Virus record (IMG/VR): IMGVR_UViG_3300033146_001833
Coordinates: 1 to 28,462 of that record
DNA length: 28,462 bases
DNA from: a virus
Direction: 5' to 3' (one strand)
Shown: in pieces, positions 23,337 to 28,462 of the stretch
How the letters are laid out: each line of letters opens with the position of its first letter
Numbering within the stretch: the first letter of the stretch is position 1
Made by a program: the position numbers and the translations under genes
Notes under the pieces: model-generated
The model's database searches: none
Told to the model about the DNA's origin: nothing
The model's input: the letters and a program-made list of their open reading frames with translations, nothing else

Positions 23337-23348
23337 CAGGTAACTCAA

Positions 23349-23546
23349 ATGAAACACAGAAACATTTCAGATGTACTGTACAGTATTAAATCCATCTTCA
23401 TCATGATGGGGGTTGGCATGACCCTGGGAGGTATTCAGCTGTATGAAGAACACTTGGCAGCCGGATCCTTCCTTTCAATAGCCGGCATCATAACCATATT
23501 GGGCATTGGCCTGGTATGGAAAAAGATAAGGGATGACATATGGTAA
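23349..23546 (+). CDS. Two-helix membrane protein, holin candidate, 65 aa
   Basis: Two hydrophobic segments, residues about 13-31 and 37-57, separated by a short EEH turn, with a charged C-terminal tail (KKIRDD). This layout fits small class II holins, which permeabilise the inner membrane at lysis. ATG 23349 has only a weak site (CAGG further upstream). It overlaps the next membrane protein gene by seven bases, and an M23 peptidase lies about 0.85 kb downstream. Without family recognition, a different small membrane role is possible. Confidence 0.65.
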   Translation: MKHRNISDVLYSIKSIFIMMGVGMTLGGIQLYEEHLAAGSFLSIAGIITILGIGLVWKKIRDDIW

Positions 23547-23701
23547 TTTATCTATCATCAATGACCGCCTTCATCATCAGCATGGTGGCATGGGAAGCTC
23601 ATGGGCTCAATGATTTCCTCGCATGGGGGATAACGATGTTGGGCATCGCAATACTGACAAGCATATTCATAATATATGGAGGAAAAGATGTGCAAAAATA
23701 A
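23540..23701 (+). CDS. Two-helix membrane protein, holin/antiholin candidate, 53 aa
   Basis: ATG 23540 lies inside the last codons of the previous gene, with AAGGG seven bases upstream. The product (MVIYLSSMTAFIISMVAW, a short HGLND turn, then WGITMLGIAILTSIFIIY and GGKDVQK) is almost entirely two membrane helices with a short charged tail. Overlap with another two-helix protein suggests a pair, such as holin and antiholin. Its last codons contain the GGAGG used by the next gene. Confidence 0.6.
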   Translation: MVIYLSSMTAFIISMVAWEAHGLNDFLAWGITMLGIAILTSIFIIYGGKDVQK

Positions 23702-23918
23702 GATCAGAGAAGCCGAATCATTATTATTGGAGATTGATGCAACAAGCACGTTGTTGATTAATCAGCTCAAGGAATCAACATCATACAGAGAGAGAGAGCT
23801 CCTTATCAGTGCGTCTTCAGAAGCAATGGACGCTTGCAGAAGATTGGCGACAATCATCCGCCGGTATGCGTTCAAAGAGGGAATTGAAATCTCTCCAATT
23901 ACAGAGGTGTATTCGTGA
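23688..23918 (+). CDS. Hypothetical helical protein, 76 aa
   Basis: Not recognised. I choose ATG 23688, with GGAGG five bases upstream, over the ATG at 23676, which lies on that ribosome site. The product is mostly helix (IREAESLLLEIDATSTLLIN, then SYRERELLISASSEAMDAC) with an Arg pair near position 60. It overlaps the preceding membrane protein gene by 14 bases and the next gene by four (GTGA). No motif was seen. Confidence 0.65.
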   Translation: MCKNKIREAESLLLEIDATSTLLINQLKESTSYRERELLISASSEAMDACRRLATIIRRYAFKEGIEISPITEVYS

Positions 23919-24151
23919 AATACATTAAGATTTACATCAGGAATACAGATAAACTGCCGGACTATCACAAAGAATGGCTAGAAGAAGAGAAAGGCTTCAC
24001 CATGAAATACGGAAAACTCTATACGAGAGTCAAATACAGAGAGAGCTTGCTGCCCTTGAGCTTCTTTCTCAACTCTCTTGGATACGTATGTGGTATTGAT
24101 GGAAAGAATCGTACCGTCTATATAAATTCATACATTAAATTAGCGAGGTAA
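23915..24151 (+). CDS. Hypothetical basic protein, 78 aa
   Basis: Not recognised. GTG start at 23915, overlapping the previous TGA, with GAGG seven or so bases upstream. The protein has an excess of Lys, Arg and Tyr, a charged helix (DYHKEWLEEEKGF) and a beta-rich C-terminus (GYVCGIDGKNRTVYINSY), which gives an alpha/beta look. No catalytic or metal site was recognised. Confidence 0.6.
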   Translation: MKYIKIYIRNTDKLPDYHKEWLEEEKGFTMKYGKLYTRVKYRESLLPLSFFLNSLGYVCGIDGKNRTVYINSYIKLAR

Positions 24152-24154
24152 CAA

Positions 24155-24217
24155 ATGAATAACAAACCGGCTTCCTGGGAACAGCTCCGCAATGGACTGG
24201 CTCCCAAAAGGAAATAG
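24155..24217 (+). CDS. Tiny ORF MNNKPASWEQLRNGLAPKRK, 20 aa
   Basis: ATG 24155 follows GAGGTAAC at normal spacing, three bases after the preceding stop, and the TAG at 24217 lies one base before the next ATG. This clean placement suggests a real leader-type peptide or coupling ORF. It is basic and too short to fold. A chance ORF cannot be excluded. Confidence 0.4.
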   Translation: MNNKPASWEQLRNGLAPKRK

Positions 24218-24218
24218 T

Positions 24219-24413
24219 ATGAAATTTCACGTTTACAAGGAAGAACTCTGGCCCATCATCATGATTGATGAATGCGGTGAAGGAGTCGAGATTGAGATCA
24301 GTGAAGAGATGCACGCCAGGTACATCATGGCCCATAGGGAACTGGCAAGCATTAACAGACAGCTCAAGAAACTCTATGAGGAGGCTGAACAGTGCAATTC
24401 CAGCTCTTGGTAG
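24219..24413 (+). CDS. Hypothetical protein, 64 aa
   Basis: Not recognised. ATG 24219 has AAGGA six or seven bases upstream; an ATG at 24192 in the same frame lies inside the tiny ORF and is less likely. The N-terminus is beta-like (MKFHVYKEELWPIIMIDECG) and the C-terminal half is a helix with coiled-coil character (HRELASINRQLKKLYEEAEQ). It ends 22 bases inside the M23 peptidase gene and supplies its AGGAGG. Confidence 0.6.
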   Translation: MKFHVYKEELWPIIMIDECGEGVEIEISEEMHARYIMAHRELASINRQLKKLYEEAEQCNSSSW

Positions 24414-25096
24414 TCATTGCCCTGCCATTGATTGTCATCATTATTCTGGCGAATCTTTATGCAGATGAAAAGGATCTACATTACAACACGGAAAAATCTC
24501 TCTCTATATTGGAAGAAGATTATTCCATTCTGATGGGAAGGGTTCAACAATTAACCGATTCCAATTCTGAAAAAGAACACAAGATTATTAAATTGATGGG
24601 GGAAATGGATAAACTAGCTTCATTACAGCCGGTTATTGGTATCATCGATCCTGACGATATACAGCTCATTATCAAACAATTAACCATTTCATCTCCGTTT
24701 GACTCAACTTTCCGAATTACTGCTGGTTTTGGTGAGGGATTAGGGTATGAAGGAACCTACAGAACATCCCATCAAGGCACAGACATGGTTCCCTCTGGCA
24801 ATTGGTATATCCACCCCATGTGGCCGGGTACTGTCACTGACATAGGGATTCATCAATACTATGGGAAATACATTGTCATACAACACGCTTACAATATCAG
24901 GACAAAGTATTATCACCTTGAAAAGATCTTTAATACAGCCTTGCCGGAGAGTGAGGTGAAGGAGGATACAATTATTGGAATCATGGGCAGCACAGGATAT
25001 TCAGATGGCGCCCATTGTCATTTACAGCTCGAAATCAATGATGGGACACGATGGGTTCCAATTGATGCAAAACCATTTCTAAGGAGAGTACAGTGA
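24392..25096 (+). CDS. Membrane-anchored M23 family metallopeptidase (probable lysis enzyme), 234 aa
   Basis: Cuts peptide cross-links of peptidoglycan. GTG start at 24392 with AGGAGG seven bases upstream. Residues about 4-22 are a hydrophobic membrane anchor (QLLVVIALPLIVIIILANLY), followed by a charged coiled-coil linker to about 75. The peptidase domain from about 100 carries the M23 zinc ligands HxxxD (HQGTDM, H127 and D131) and HxH (HCHLQLE, H208 and H210), with the catalytic-type YYHLE (H175) and TGYSDGAHCH. All key residues are present. The uncleaved anchor suggests a signal-arrest-release or tethered lysin in the periplasm. Small membrane proteins upstream would provide its release. 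Confidence 0.93.
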   Translation: MQFQLLVVIALPLIVIIILANLYADEKDLHYNTEKSLSILEEDYSILMGRVQQLTDSNSEKEHKIIKLMGEMDKLASLQPVIGIIDPDDIQLIIKQLTISSPFDSTFRITAGFGEGLGYEGTYRTSHQGTDMVPSGNWYIHPMWPGTVTDIGIHQYYGKYIVIQHAYNIRTKYYHLEKIFNTALPESEVKEDTIIGIMGSTGYSDGAHCHLQLEINDGTRWVPIDAKPFLRRVQ

Positions 25097-25284
25097 CAAA
25101 AGAAGAACTTATAGAAGCCTTGAGAGCTGACATGTTTGCATCGAGAAATACAATTAAAGAAGCCGTGGAATATGCGACTACAATAGTTGATACCCTTGAT
25201 GCAGGCGACAGGCTTTACGTGTACACAGCCATTCACGTAATCATCAACACAATTGCAAATGAAATTGAGAGGATGGAAAATTGA
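25093..25284 (+). CDS. Hypothetical helical protein, 63 aa
   Basis: Not recognised. GTG start at 25093 overlaps the TGA of the M23 gene, with AAGGAG six bases upstream. The product is amphipathic helix throughout (TKEELIEALRADMFASRN, ATTIVDTLDAG, IHVIINTIANEIERME). No transmembrane segment. The position after a lysin gene would suit a lysis accessory, but nothing proves that. Confidence 0.6.
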   Translation: MTKEELIEALRADMFASRNTIKEAVEYATTIVDTLDAGDRLYVYTAIHVIINTIANEIERMEN

Positions 25285-25448
25285 AAAAGAAAAACATTTC
25301 ATTAACCGTAATCGGAGTGATCCTTGCCGGACCAGTGATGTTCATCTGGCATATTATTGGAGGAATCATCGGAGGATTCAAGATATTCTTTTCGCTCCAG
25401 AAAGAATGGTGGACCCTGGTATTGGAGGATTTCCGTGAGAATATTTGA
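25281..25448 (+). CDS. Small single-helix membrane protein, TTG start, 55 aa
   Basis: TTG 25281 overlaps the TGA of the previous gene and follows GAGAGGATGG. The product begins LKKKNISLTVIGVILAGPVM, continues with a glycine-zipper-like HIIGGIIGGF and a Trp-rich turn, and ends with an acidic tail (LEDFRENI). It probably spans the membrane once, with a basic cytoplasmic N-terminus. Because it stands next to the M23 gene it may be a lysis accessory. Confidence 0.5.
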   Translation: MKKKNISLTVIGVILAGPVMFIWHIIGGIIGGFKIFFSLQKEWWTLVLEDFRENI

Positions 25449-25671
25449 ACACCCGAACATGGACAACTTCACTTGTCCTATCTGTGGCAAATCAGATGAT
25501 AAGCCCGTACTCTTGGTTGGAATATCTGAAACTACAGATGGCAACCTCATGCAGGCGGCTCAATTCCATGTAGATTGCGTTCATCTGGTATCAACCAAAG
25601 TAGACAATGATTACACCGGAATATATATGATCTTCAAGGAGGTTCCAAATGGAGAAGATAACAAAGACTGA
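25435..25671 (+). CDS. Small zinc-finger-like protein, 78 aa
   Basis: GTG start at 25435 has GGAGG six bases upstream, overlapping the end of the previous ORF by 14 bases; an upstream in-frame ATG at 25357 lies inside that ORF and has no ribosome site. The CPICGK pair near 14-17 and the HVDCVH pair near 45-50 could bind one zinc ion. The surrounding sequence is alpha/beta. Possible DNA- or protein-binding accessory protein; the partner is unknown. Its stop lies 20 bases inside the next gene and contains that gene's AAGGAGG. Confidence 0.65.
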   Translation: MRIFEHPNMDNFTCPICGKSDDKPVLLVGISETTDGNLMQAAQFHVDCVHLVSTKVDNDYTGIYMIFKEVPNGEDNKD

Positions 25672-25966
25672 TATGTCAGTATGGAAAGTTATCTCTGAAC
25701 CAGGGGATGGCACCAGATATGAATACCTTGTAGTTGGTGATGGCTTTCTCTTTCAAATCATCGGAACAGGACACATCAAATACCCTGATGCAATCTATAT
25801 CACTGATGTCATCAAGTTCCTTCCTGAAATAAATTATGAAAGCAGGACACTCATGCCCGGTATTGTTTCATTCGCAAAAGCATATGACTGTAATCCCTGG
25901 ACAATGGCCGAAGTATGCACTCATCTTGAAACCATTGTGAAAAGCATAGAGCTGGAGGCAAAATGA
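25649..25966 (+). CDS. Hypothetical protein, 105 aa
   Basis: Not recognised. ATG 25649 has AAGGAGG six bases upstream. The N-terminal half is beta-rich (VWKVISEPGDGTRYEYLVVG, then FLFQIIGTG), and the C-terminal half has two helices (IVSFAKAYDCN, MAEVCTHLETIVKSIELE). It ends in an ATGA overlap with the next gene. No membrane segment or catalytic motif was seen. Confidence 0.65.
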   Translation: MEKITKTDMSVWKVISEPGDGTRYEYLVVGDGFLFQIIGTGHIKYPDAIYITDVIKFLPEINYESRTLMPGIVSFAKAYDCNPWTMAEVCTHLETIVKSIELEAK

Positions 25967-26328
25967 ATAAAGAAAAATCAATAAATTGGATAGAGATTAA
26001 CCAATACTCAATCCCAGAAGATATTCTTTCAGGAAATTATGAGTTTCAATGGCAAGATGAAGAACATGATTGGGAATCATCACCACTCTCTCTCTGGCTT
26101 ATCCTTGAATCAGTAAAAGAAGGTATAATCGGATGGAGATGCCGGCACACACCACTACAGCTTGGAACCTTCGGAATGTTCTGGGATAAAGATGCTCCGG
26201 CTGTCTATGACTACCTTGTGGATGTGGATCTCCTTTCCATGTACCCTTATCGAGCAAAACATTCAGCCAGCTATCAATTCTTCTTTATCATAGACCCCAA
26301 AAAAATGGCGGCACAGATAGATGTATGA
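25963..26328 (+). CDS. Hypothetical Trp-rich protein, 121 aa
   Basis: Not recognised. ATG 25963 overlaps the previous TGA, with GGAGG about five bases upstream. It is unusually rich in aromatic residues (WIEINQY, YEFQWQDEEHDWESS, SLWLILES, FGMFWDKDA). No hydrophobic stretch is long enough for a membrane helix. Aromatic-rich small phage proteins are often protein-binding, which is only inference here. Confidence 0.65.
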   Translation: MNKEKSINWIEINQYSIPEDILSGNYEFQWQDEEHDWESSPLSLWLILESVKEGIIGWRCRHTPLQLGTFGMFWDKDAPAVYDYLVDVDLLSMYPYRAKHSASYQFFFIIDPKKMAAQIDV

Positions 26329-26429
26329 ATATCTCAACACAGAGAGAGAGCAGAGAGAGATCATCATCGAAAAAGAAAACGATCTATATCAGAGAGAGAC
26401 CTGGGATACAGGAAAGGAGAGACAAGTAG
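26325..26429 (+). CDS. Possible 34-aa Arg/Lys-rich ORF in a GAGAGA stretch
   Basis: ATG 26325 overlaps the previous TGA (ATGA) and the TAG at 26427-26429 directly abuts ATG 26430, an ideal operon fit. Product: a very basic peptide rich in Arg-Glu and Ser (MNISTQRESRERSSSKKKT). A second ORF in another frame from ATG 26321 (46 aa, to 26461) is also open here, because GA repeats avoid stops. There is no clear Shine-Dalgarno for either. Either or neither may be translated. Confidence 0.35.
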   Translation: MNISTQRESRERSSSKKKTIYIRERPGIQERRDK

Positions 26430-26660
26430 ATGATAACGAGAGTTCAAGCATTCAGGGTTGAAGGCGTTGGTATCTTTGAGACAGAAGAACAAGCCGAAAG
26501 ATACGATGCCATCAAAGCAATCCTTGATTGGTTCAATCAAAATGGTATTGAACTGGAGAATCATGAAGCCGTGCATATCATAGACAATTATGAAACACCA
26601 CTTCGAATCCTCAGTAATTACCACGGATACCTTGAAGGGTATGAGGATGCAAAGCACTGA
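26430..26660 (+). CDS. Hypothetical acidic protein, 76 aa
   Basis: Not recognised. ATG 26430, with AAAGGAG about 11 bases upstream. The N-terminus ITRVQAFRVEGVGIFETEEQA resembles the start of small phage proteins with a beta strand followed by an EEA helix; then AIKAILDWFNQNGIE, and a C-terminal LEGYEDAKH. Acidic overall. It overlaps the next gene in a TGATG junction. Confidence 0.65.
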   Translation: MITRVQAFRVEGVGIFETEEQAERYDAIKAILDWFNQNGIELENHEAVHIIDNYETPLRILSNYHGYLEGYEDAKH

Positions 26661-26836
26661 TGAAATGTATCCACTGCGGAGAATCCTTTGAACCATATCA
26701 AAGCAAAGATTCACGCATCATCATGAATCTATCCTATTGGGTAGAAGCAGAATTATATTGCGAGGACTGTTTGAAATATCTTGGGAATAATATCTCAAGA
26801 ACAGTCGTATTCTTTGAAAAAGAAAACCAATTATAG
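26660..26836 (+). CDS. Small zinc-ribbon-like protein, 58 aa
   Basis: ATG 26660 shares a base with the preceding TGA. CIHC (residues 3-6) and CEDC (34-37) form two CxxC pairs about 28 residues apart, the layout of a single zinc ribbon, with an aromatic and charged body between. Binding to nucleic acid or protein is likely for this fold, but the target is unknown. No Shine-Dalgarno is visible, so expression probably depends on coupling. Confidence 0.6.
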   Translation: MKCIHCGESFEPYQSKDSRIIMNLSYWVEAELYCEDCLKYLGNNISRTVVFFEKENQL

Positions 26837-26862
26837 TCGTAAGAAACGACAAGGAGAAACAC

Positions 26863-27147
26863 ATGGCAAAGATTGAGCTTGATGTAAAAATCGAAGAGGG
26901 ATTGAATCTAGCTGAAGCAACAGGAATTGACTCAGAACATTTCAGTAAGTTCATGAATCGTATTGATGAGAATGATGGATACGAATCAACAGTAAGAGGC
27001 GTCATGGATGCCCTCAAAGATGAAGAGAATCTCAACGTTCTTATCGCTGCAACTGTAACTCTTTACAACATAGTACATATGGAAGCCGTTAAAAAAAGTT
27101 TGAAAAAAGTTCTTGGCTTATCAGATGAAATAGATGTCGAACAGTAG
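26863..27147 (+). CDS. Hypothetical acidic helical protein, 94 aa
   Basis: Not recognised. ATG 26863 has AAGGAG six bases upstream after a 26-base gap, so initiation is independent. N-terminal strand AKIELDVKIEEG, then helices; the C-terminal part has a run of lysines (AVKKSLKKVLG) before an acidic tail (SDEIDVEQ). Strongly acidic at the N-terminus. No motif was seen. Confidence 0.65.
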   Translation: MAKIELDVKIEEGLNLAEATGIDSEHFSKFMNRIDENDGYESTVRGVMDALKDEENLNVLIAATVTLYNIVHMEAVKKSLKKVLGLSDEIDVEQ

Positions 27148-27155
27148 GAGAAAAT

Positions 27156-27452
27156 ATGATTGTTGCAGAAACAAAAGGATACGTAACCAGTGATGGCGAG
27201 TTCTTTGAGCTGATTGAAGAAGCCTACAAGTATGAGCTTGGACTATCAAAAGCAGCTGCCAAAGAATCTCTTATGGATACATTTGAAGATGAACCAGTAT
27301 ATGTATTTAAGATTGTCGATCAAGAAAAAGATGTCTTAGAGATCTTGCTTCACATGAAAGAAGTTCAAAAACTCATCATCAATGAAGCCATTGAGAATAT
27401 GGACCATGATGCCTGGCATAATTTCAAACAGATGATTGAATATGAAGCATAA
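27156..27452 (+). CDS. Hypothetical acidic protein, 98 aa
   Basis: Not recognised. ATG 27156 follows TAGGAGAAAAT, a good ribosome site, eight bases after the previous stop. It opens MIVAETKGYVTSDGEFFE, continues with helices (EEAYKYELGLSKAAAKES), a beta stretch (PVYVFKIVDQEKDVL) and a C-terminal helix (VQKLIINEAIENMD). Acidic overall. Its end overlaps the next ORF by 11 bases. Confidence 0.65.
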   Translation: MIVAETKGYVTSDGEFFELIEEAYKYELGLSKAAAKESLMDTFEDEPVYVFKIVDQEKDVLEILLHMKEVQKLIINEAIENMDHDAWHNFKQMIEYEA

Positions 27453-27627
27453 CCCTGGAGATATGTGGATCAAGAGACATTGCAGCTTTGATGATCCACC
27501 AAAAGAATACTTCCGAGTTTACGAAATGACTGGAGCCGGATCCATTCATTGGCCTATGATCTACACCAAGAGAGAGAGTGCACACAAAGCCATTCAGGAT
27601 CTCCTCACAAAAGGAATACAGCCATGA
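27442..27627 (+). CDS. Hypothetical protein, 61 aa
   Basis: Not recognised. The frame is open from a TTG at 27436, but I use ATG 27442; neither has a clear Shine-Dalgarno, and both overlap the end of the previous gene, so coupling is likely. Contents: HNPGDMWIKRHCSFDDPPKE, beta-rich YFRVYEMTGAGSIHW, and a final helix (ESAHKAIQDLLTKG). It ends in an ATGA overlap with a membrane peptide. Confidence 0.55.
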   Translation: MKHNPGDMWIKRHCSFDDPPKEYFRVYEMTGAGSIHWPMIYTKRESAHKAIQDLLTKGIQP

Positions 27628-27710
27628 AAGAAACAATCATCATGCTGGTATCAGGATGGACTGCGTTAATGATAATATGTGGGTTCATTCTCTACTCTCT
27701 AAAGAAATAA
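27624..27710 (+). CDS. Single-span membrane peptide, 28 aa
   Basis: ATG 27624 overlaps the previous TGA, with AAAAGGA eight bases upstream. The peptide MKETIIMLVSGWTALMIICG and onward is one hydrophobic helix with a short charged start and a KK end. Tiny phage membrane peptides can modify host membrane proteins or aid lysis; nothing specific can be read from this one. It is the last gene of the tightly packed run. Confidence 0.5.
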   Translation: MKETIIMLVSGWTALMIICGFILYSLKK

Positions 27711-27764
27711 GGATGTACATTAGTGTATCCTTATGATAAGATATGAATAGTCTCAATAAGAGAC
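27711..27764 (+). promoter_or_regulatory. Leader with hairpins before the lipoprotein gene
   Basis: Three inverted repeats: GGATGTAC-ATTA-GTGTATCC (27711-27730, two U-G pairs), the 11-base palindrome CTTAT-G-ATAAG (27730-27740), and GTCTC-AATAA-GAGAC (27750-27764). The second overlaps TATGAT, a possible -10 box, though no good -35 box lies upstream. The concentration of symmetry suggests separate regulation of the lipoprotein gene, by a DNA-binding protein or at RNA level. Confidence 0.4.
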
Positions 27765-27777
27765 GAAGGAGTTTCAT

Positions 27778-28462
27778 ATGAAAAAATGGTTAGCTACCAT
27801 TGGCATCGTGACTGTAATATTGATTGCAGCCATCACCTTTATCGGGTGCAGCGACACAAGCGCACCAATCCCTGAAGATCCTCCAGCTGAAGAGATAACA
27901 GAATGGATGGATGTCGTACCTGAAGGGTTCTTCCAGCTGATTTGTATCTCTGACTATGGTACATTCAGTCGCTCGTCAGAAGATGTGACCACCATCAACG
28001 ATGTATACATTGTTTTTGAAGATGATGGTGATATTTCTCTTTGGCATGATAATGAGCCGAATGGTATTCTGGAACCTGAAGATTATGTTGGATCTGCTGG
28101 AACCTGGGAGCTGATTGATGGTGTTTTGGTCATTGATGGTGAAGAGTTCCTAGTCAAAGATGTATCTGAAAACGCTTGGTCAATGACAATGGATATTTCT
28201 GATCAGTTTGAAGCATGTCTTGGTGACTATGATGTCACTGGTACTCGAACATTCTGTTATGAGAGAGCCTATCCCACCTACATGACCCCGGATTTGCTGA
28301 TCACCACAGAGTTCCCCTTTGCTTTCAGTGACCGCAATGAGACTGGATTGGCATACACTCTGGAGCATACATGCAGTTGGTGGCACTCACACTGGTATCT
28401 GAATGAGGAAGAGATTCTTCTGGATGAGTTCGATGGCTTCTACTTTACCTGGGGAGACGTTG
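27778..28462 (+). CDS. Lipoprotein with type II signal peptide (partial)
   Basis: ATG 27778 follows AAGGAG at six bases; the frame stays open to the right edge (228 codons). The signal is textbook: MKKW, a hydrophobic core to about residue 22, and lipobox FIGC with Cys24, then an acidic Pro-rich linker (PEDPPAEE). The rest is Asp/Glu-rich and beta-like, with repeats of ISLWHDN, GTWELIDGVLVIDG and cysteine pairs later (ICIS, CLGDY, FCYE, CSWW), resembling secreted lipocalin-like domains. Exported to the envelope. A phage-encoded lipoprotein with its own signals suggests a moron, perhaps blocking receptor or superinfection; a host gene beside a prophage is an alternative. The sequence shows neither directly. 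Confidence 0.85.
   Translation, partial: MKKWLATIGIVTVILIAAITFIGCSDTSAPIPEDPPAEEITEWMDVVPEGFFQLICISDYGTFSRSSEDVTTINDVYIVFEDDGDISLWHDNEPNGILEPEDYVGSAGTWELIDGVLVIDGEEFLVKDVSENAWSMTMDISDQFEACLGDYDVTGTRTFCYERAYPTYMTPDLLITTEFPFAFSDRNETGLAYTLEHTCSWWHSHWYLNEEEILLDEFDGFYFTWGDV

Noticed and set aside
26364-26714. Minus-strand 116-aa ORF opposite the small genes.
   Set aside because: Opposite to two coding frames with good overlaps, no ribosome site, and unusual composition. A shadow.

Overview
This window is part of a short-tailed (podovirus-type) bacteriophage genome, probably infecting a Gram-negative host. The minus-strand module has the head, tail-tube and ejection-protein order of T7-like podoviruses. 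Reading right to left it runs: small ORF, terminase large subunit, small protein, portal, small protein, scaffold, major capsid protein, a cement protein resembling Bordetella phage BPP-1 Bbp16, small protein, tail tubular protein A, tail tubular protein B, three internal virion (ejection) proteins corresponding in order to T7 gp14, gp15 and gp16, and a collar-domain tail fibre cut by the left window edge. No polymerase, integrase, repressor or tRNA gene was recognised, so lifestyle and host cannot be settled from this window.

Layout. Positions 1-21071 (minus strand) hold the late structural operon. Its genes overlap or abut with strong ribosome binding sites. A likely sigma70-type extended -10 promoter lies at about 21094-21123, and one clear intrinsic terminator (15051-15076) sits just after the capsid and cement genes, as T-phi does after T7 gene 10. 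Positions 21072-22268 are a 1.2-kb divergent intergenic region with no convincing gene. It contains a cluster of mutually compatible and competing hairpins (21205-21429) that looks like a structured RNA, a G7-TA-G7 tract, two 20-bp direct repeats, three copies of a GC-rich hairpin repeat, and a second run of hairpins up to a plus-strand promoter. Positions 22269-27710 (plus strand) hold about 23 very small, tightly coupled genes, almost all unrecognised. Among them are two overlapping two-helix membrane proteins and a membrane-anchored M23 metallopeptidase, which together look like a lysis cassette. At the right edge a separately signalled lipoprotein gene (27778 onward) is cut by the window end.

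How it works together. The terminase, portal, scaffold, capsid and cement proteins build and fill the head. Tail tubular proteins A and B plus the fibre make the tail, and the three ejection proteins would form the DNA-delivery conduit across a Gram-negative envelope. The plus-strand genes probably provide lysis functions and small accessory or host-interaction proteins. Several plus-strand ORFs of 20-58 codons were found by following stop/start overlaps and are annotated here. The most unusual material is the intergenic RNA-like region, the dispersed GGGGCTCCGCCCC hairpin family, and a hairpin placed between a Shine-Dalgarno sequence and its start codon at 22622-22659.
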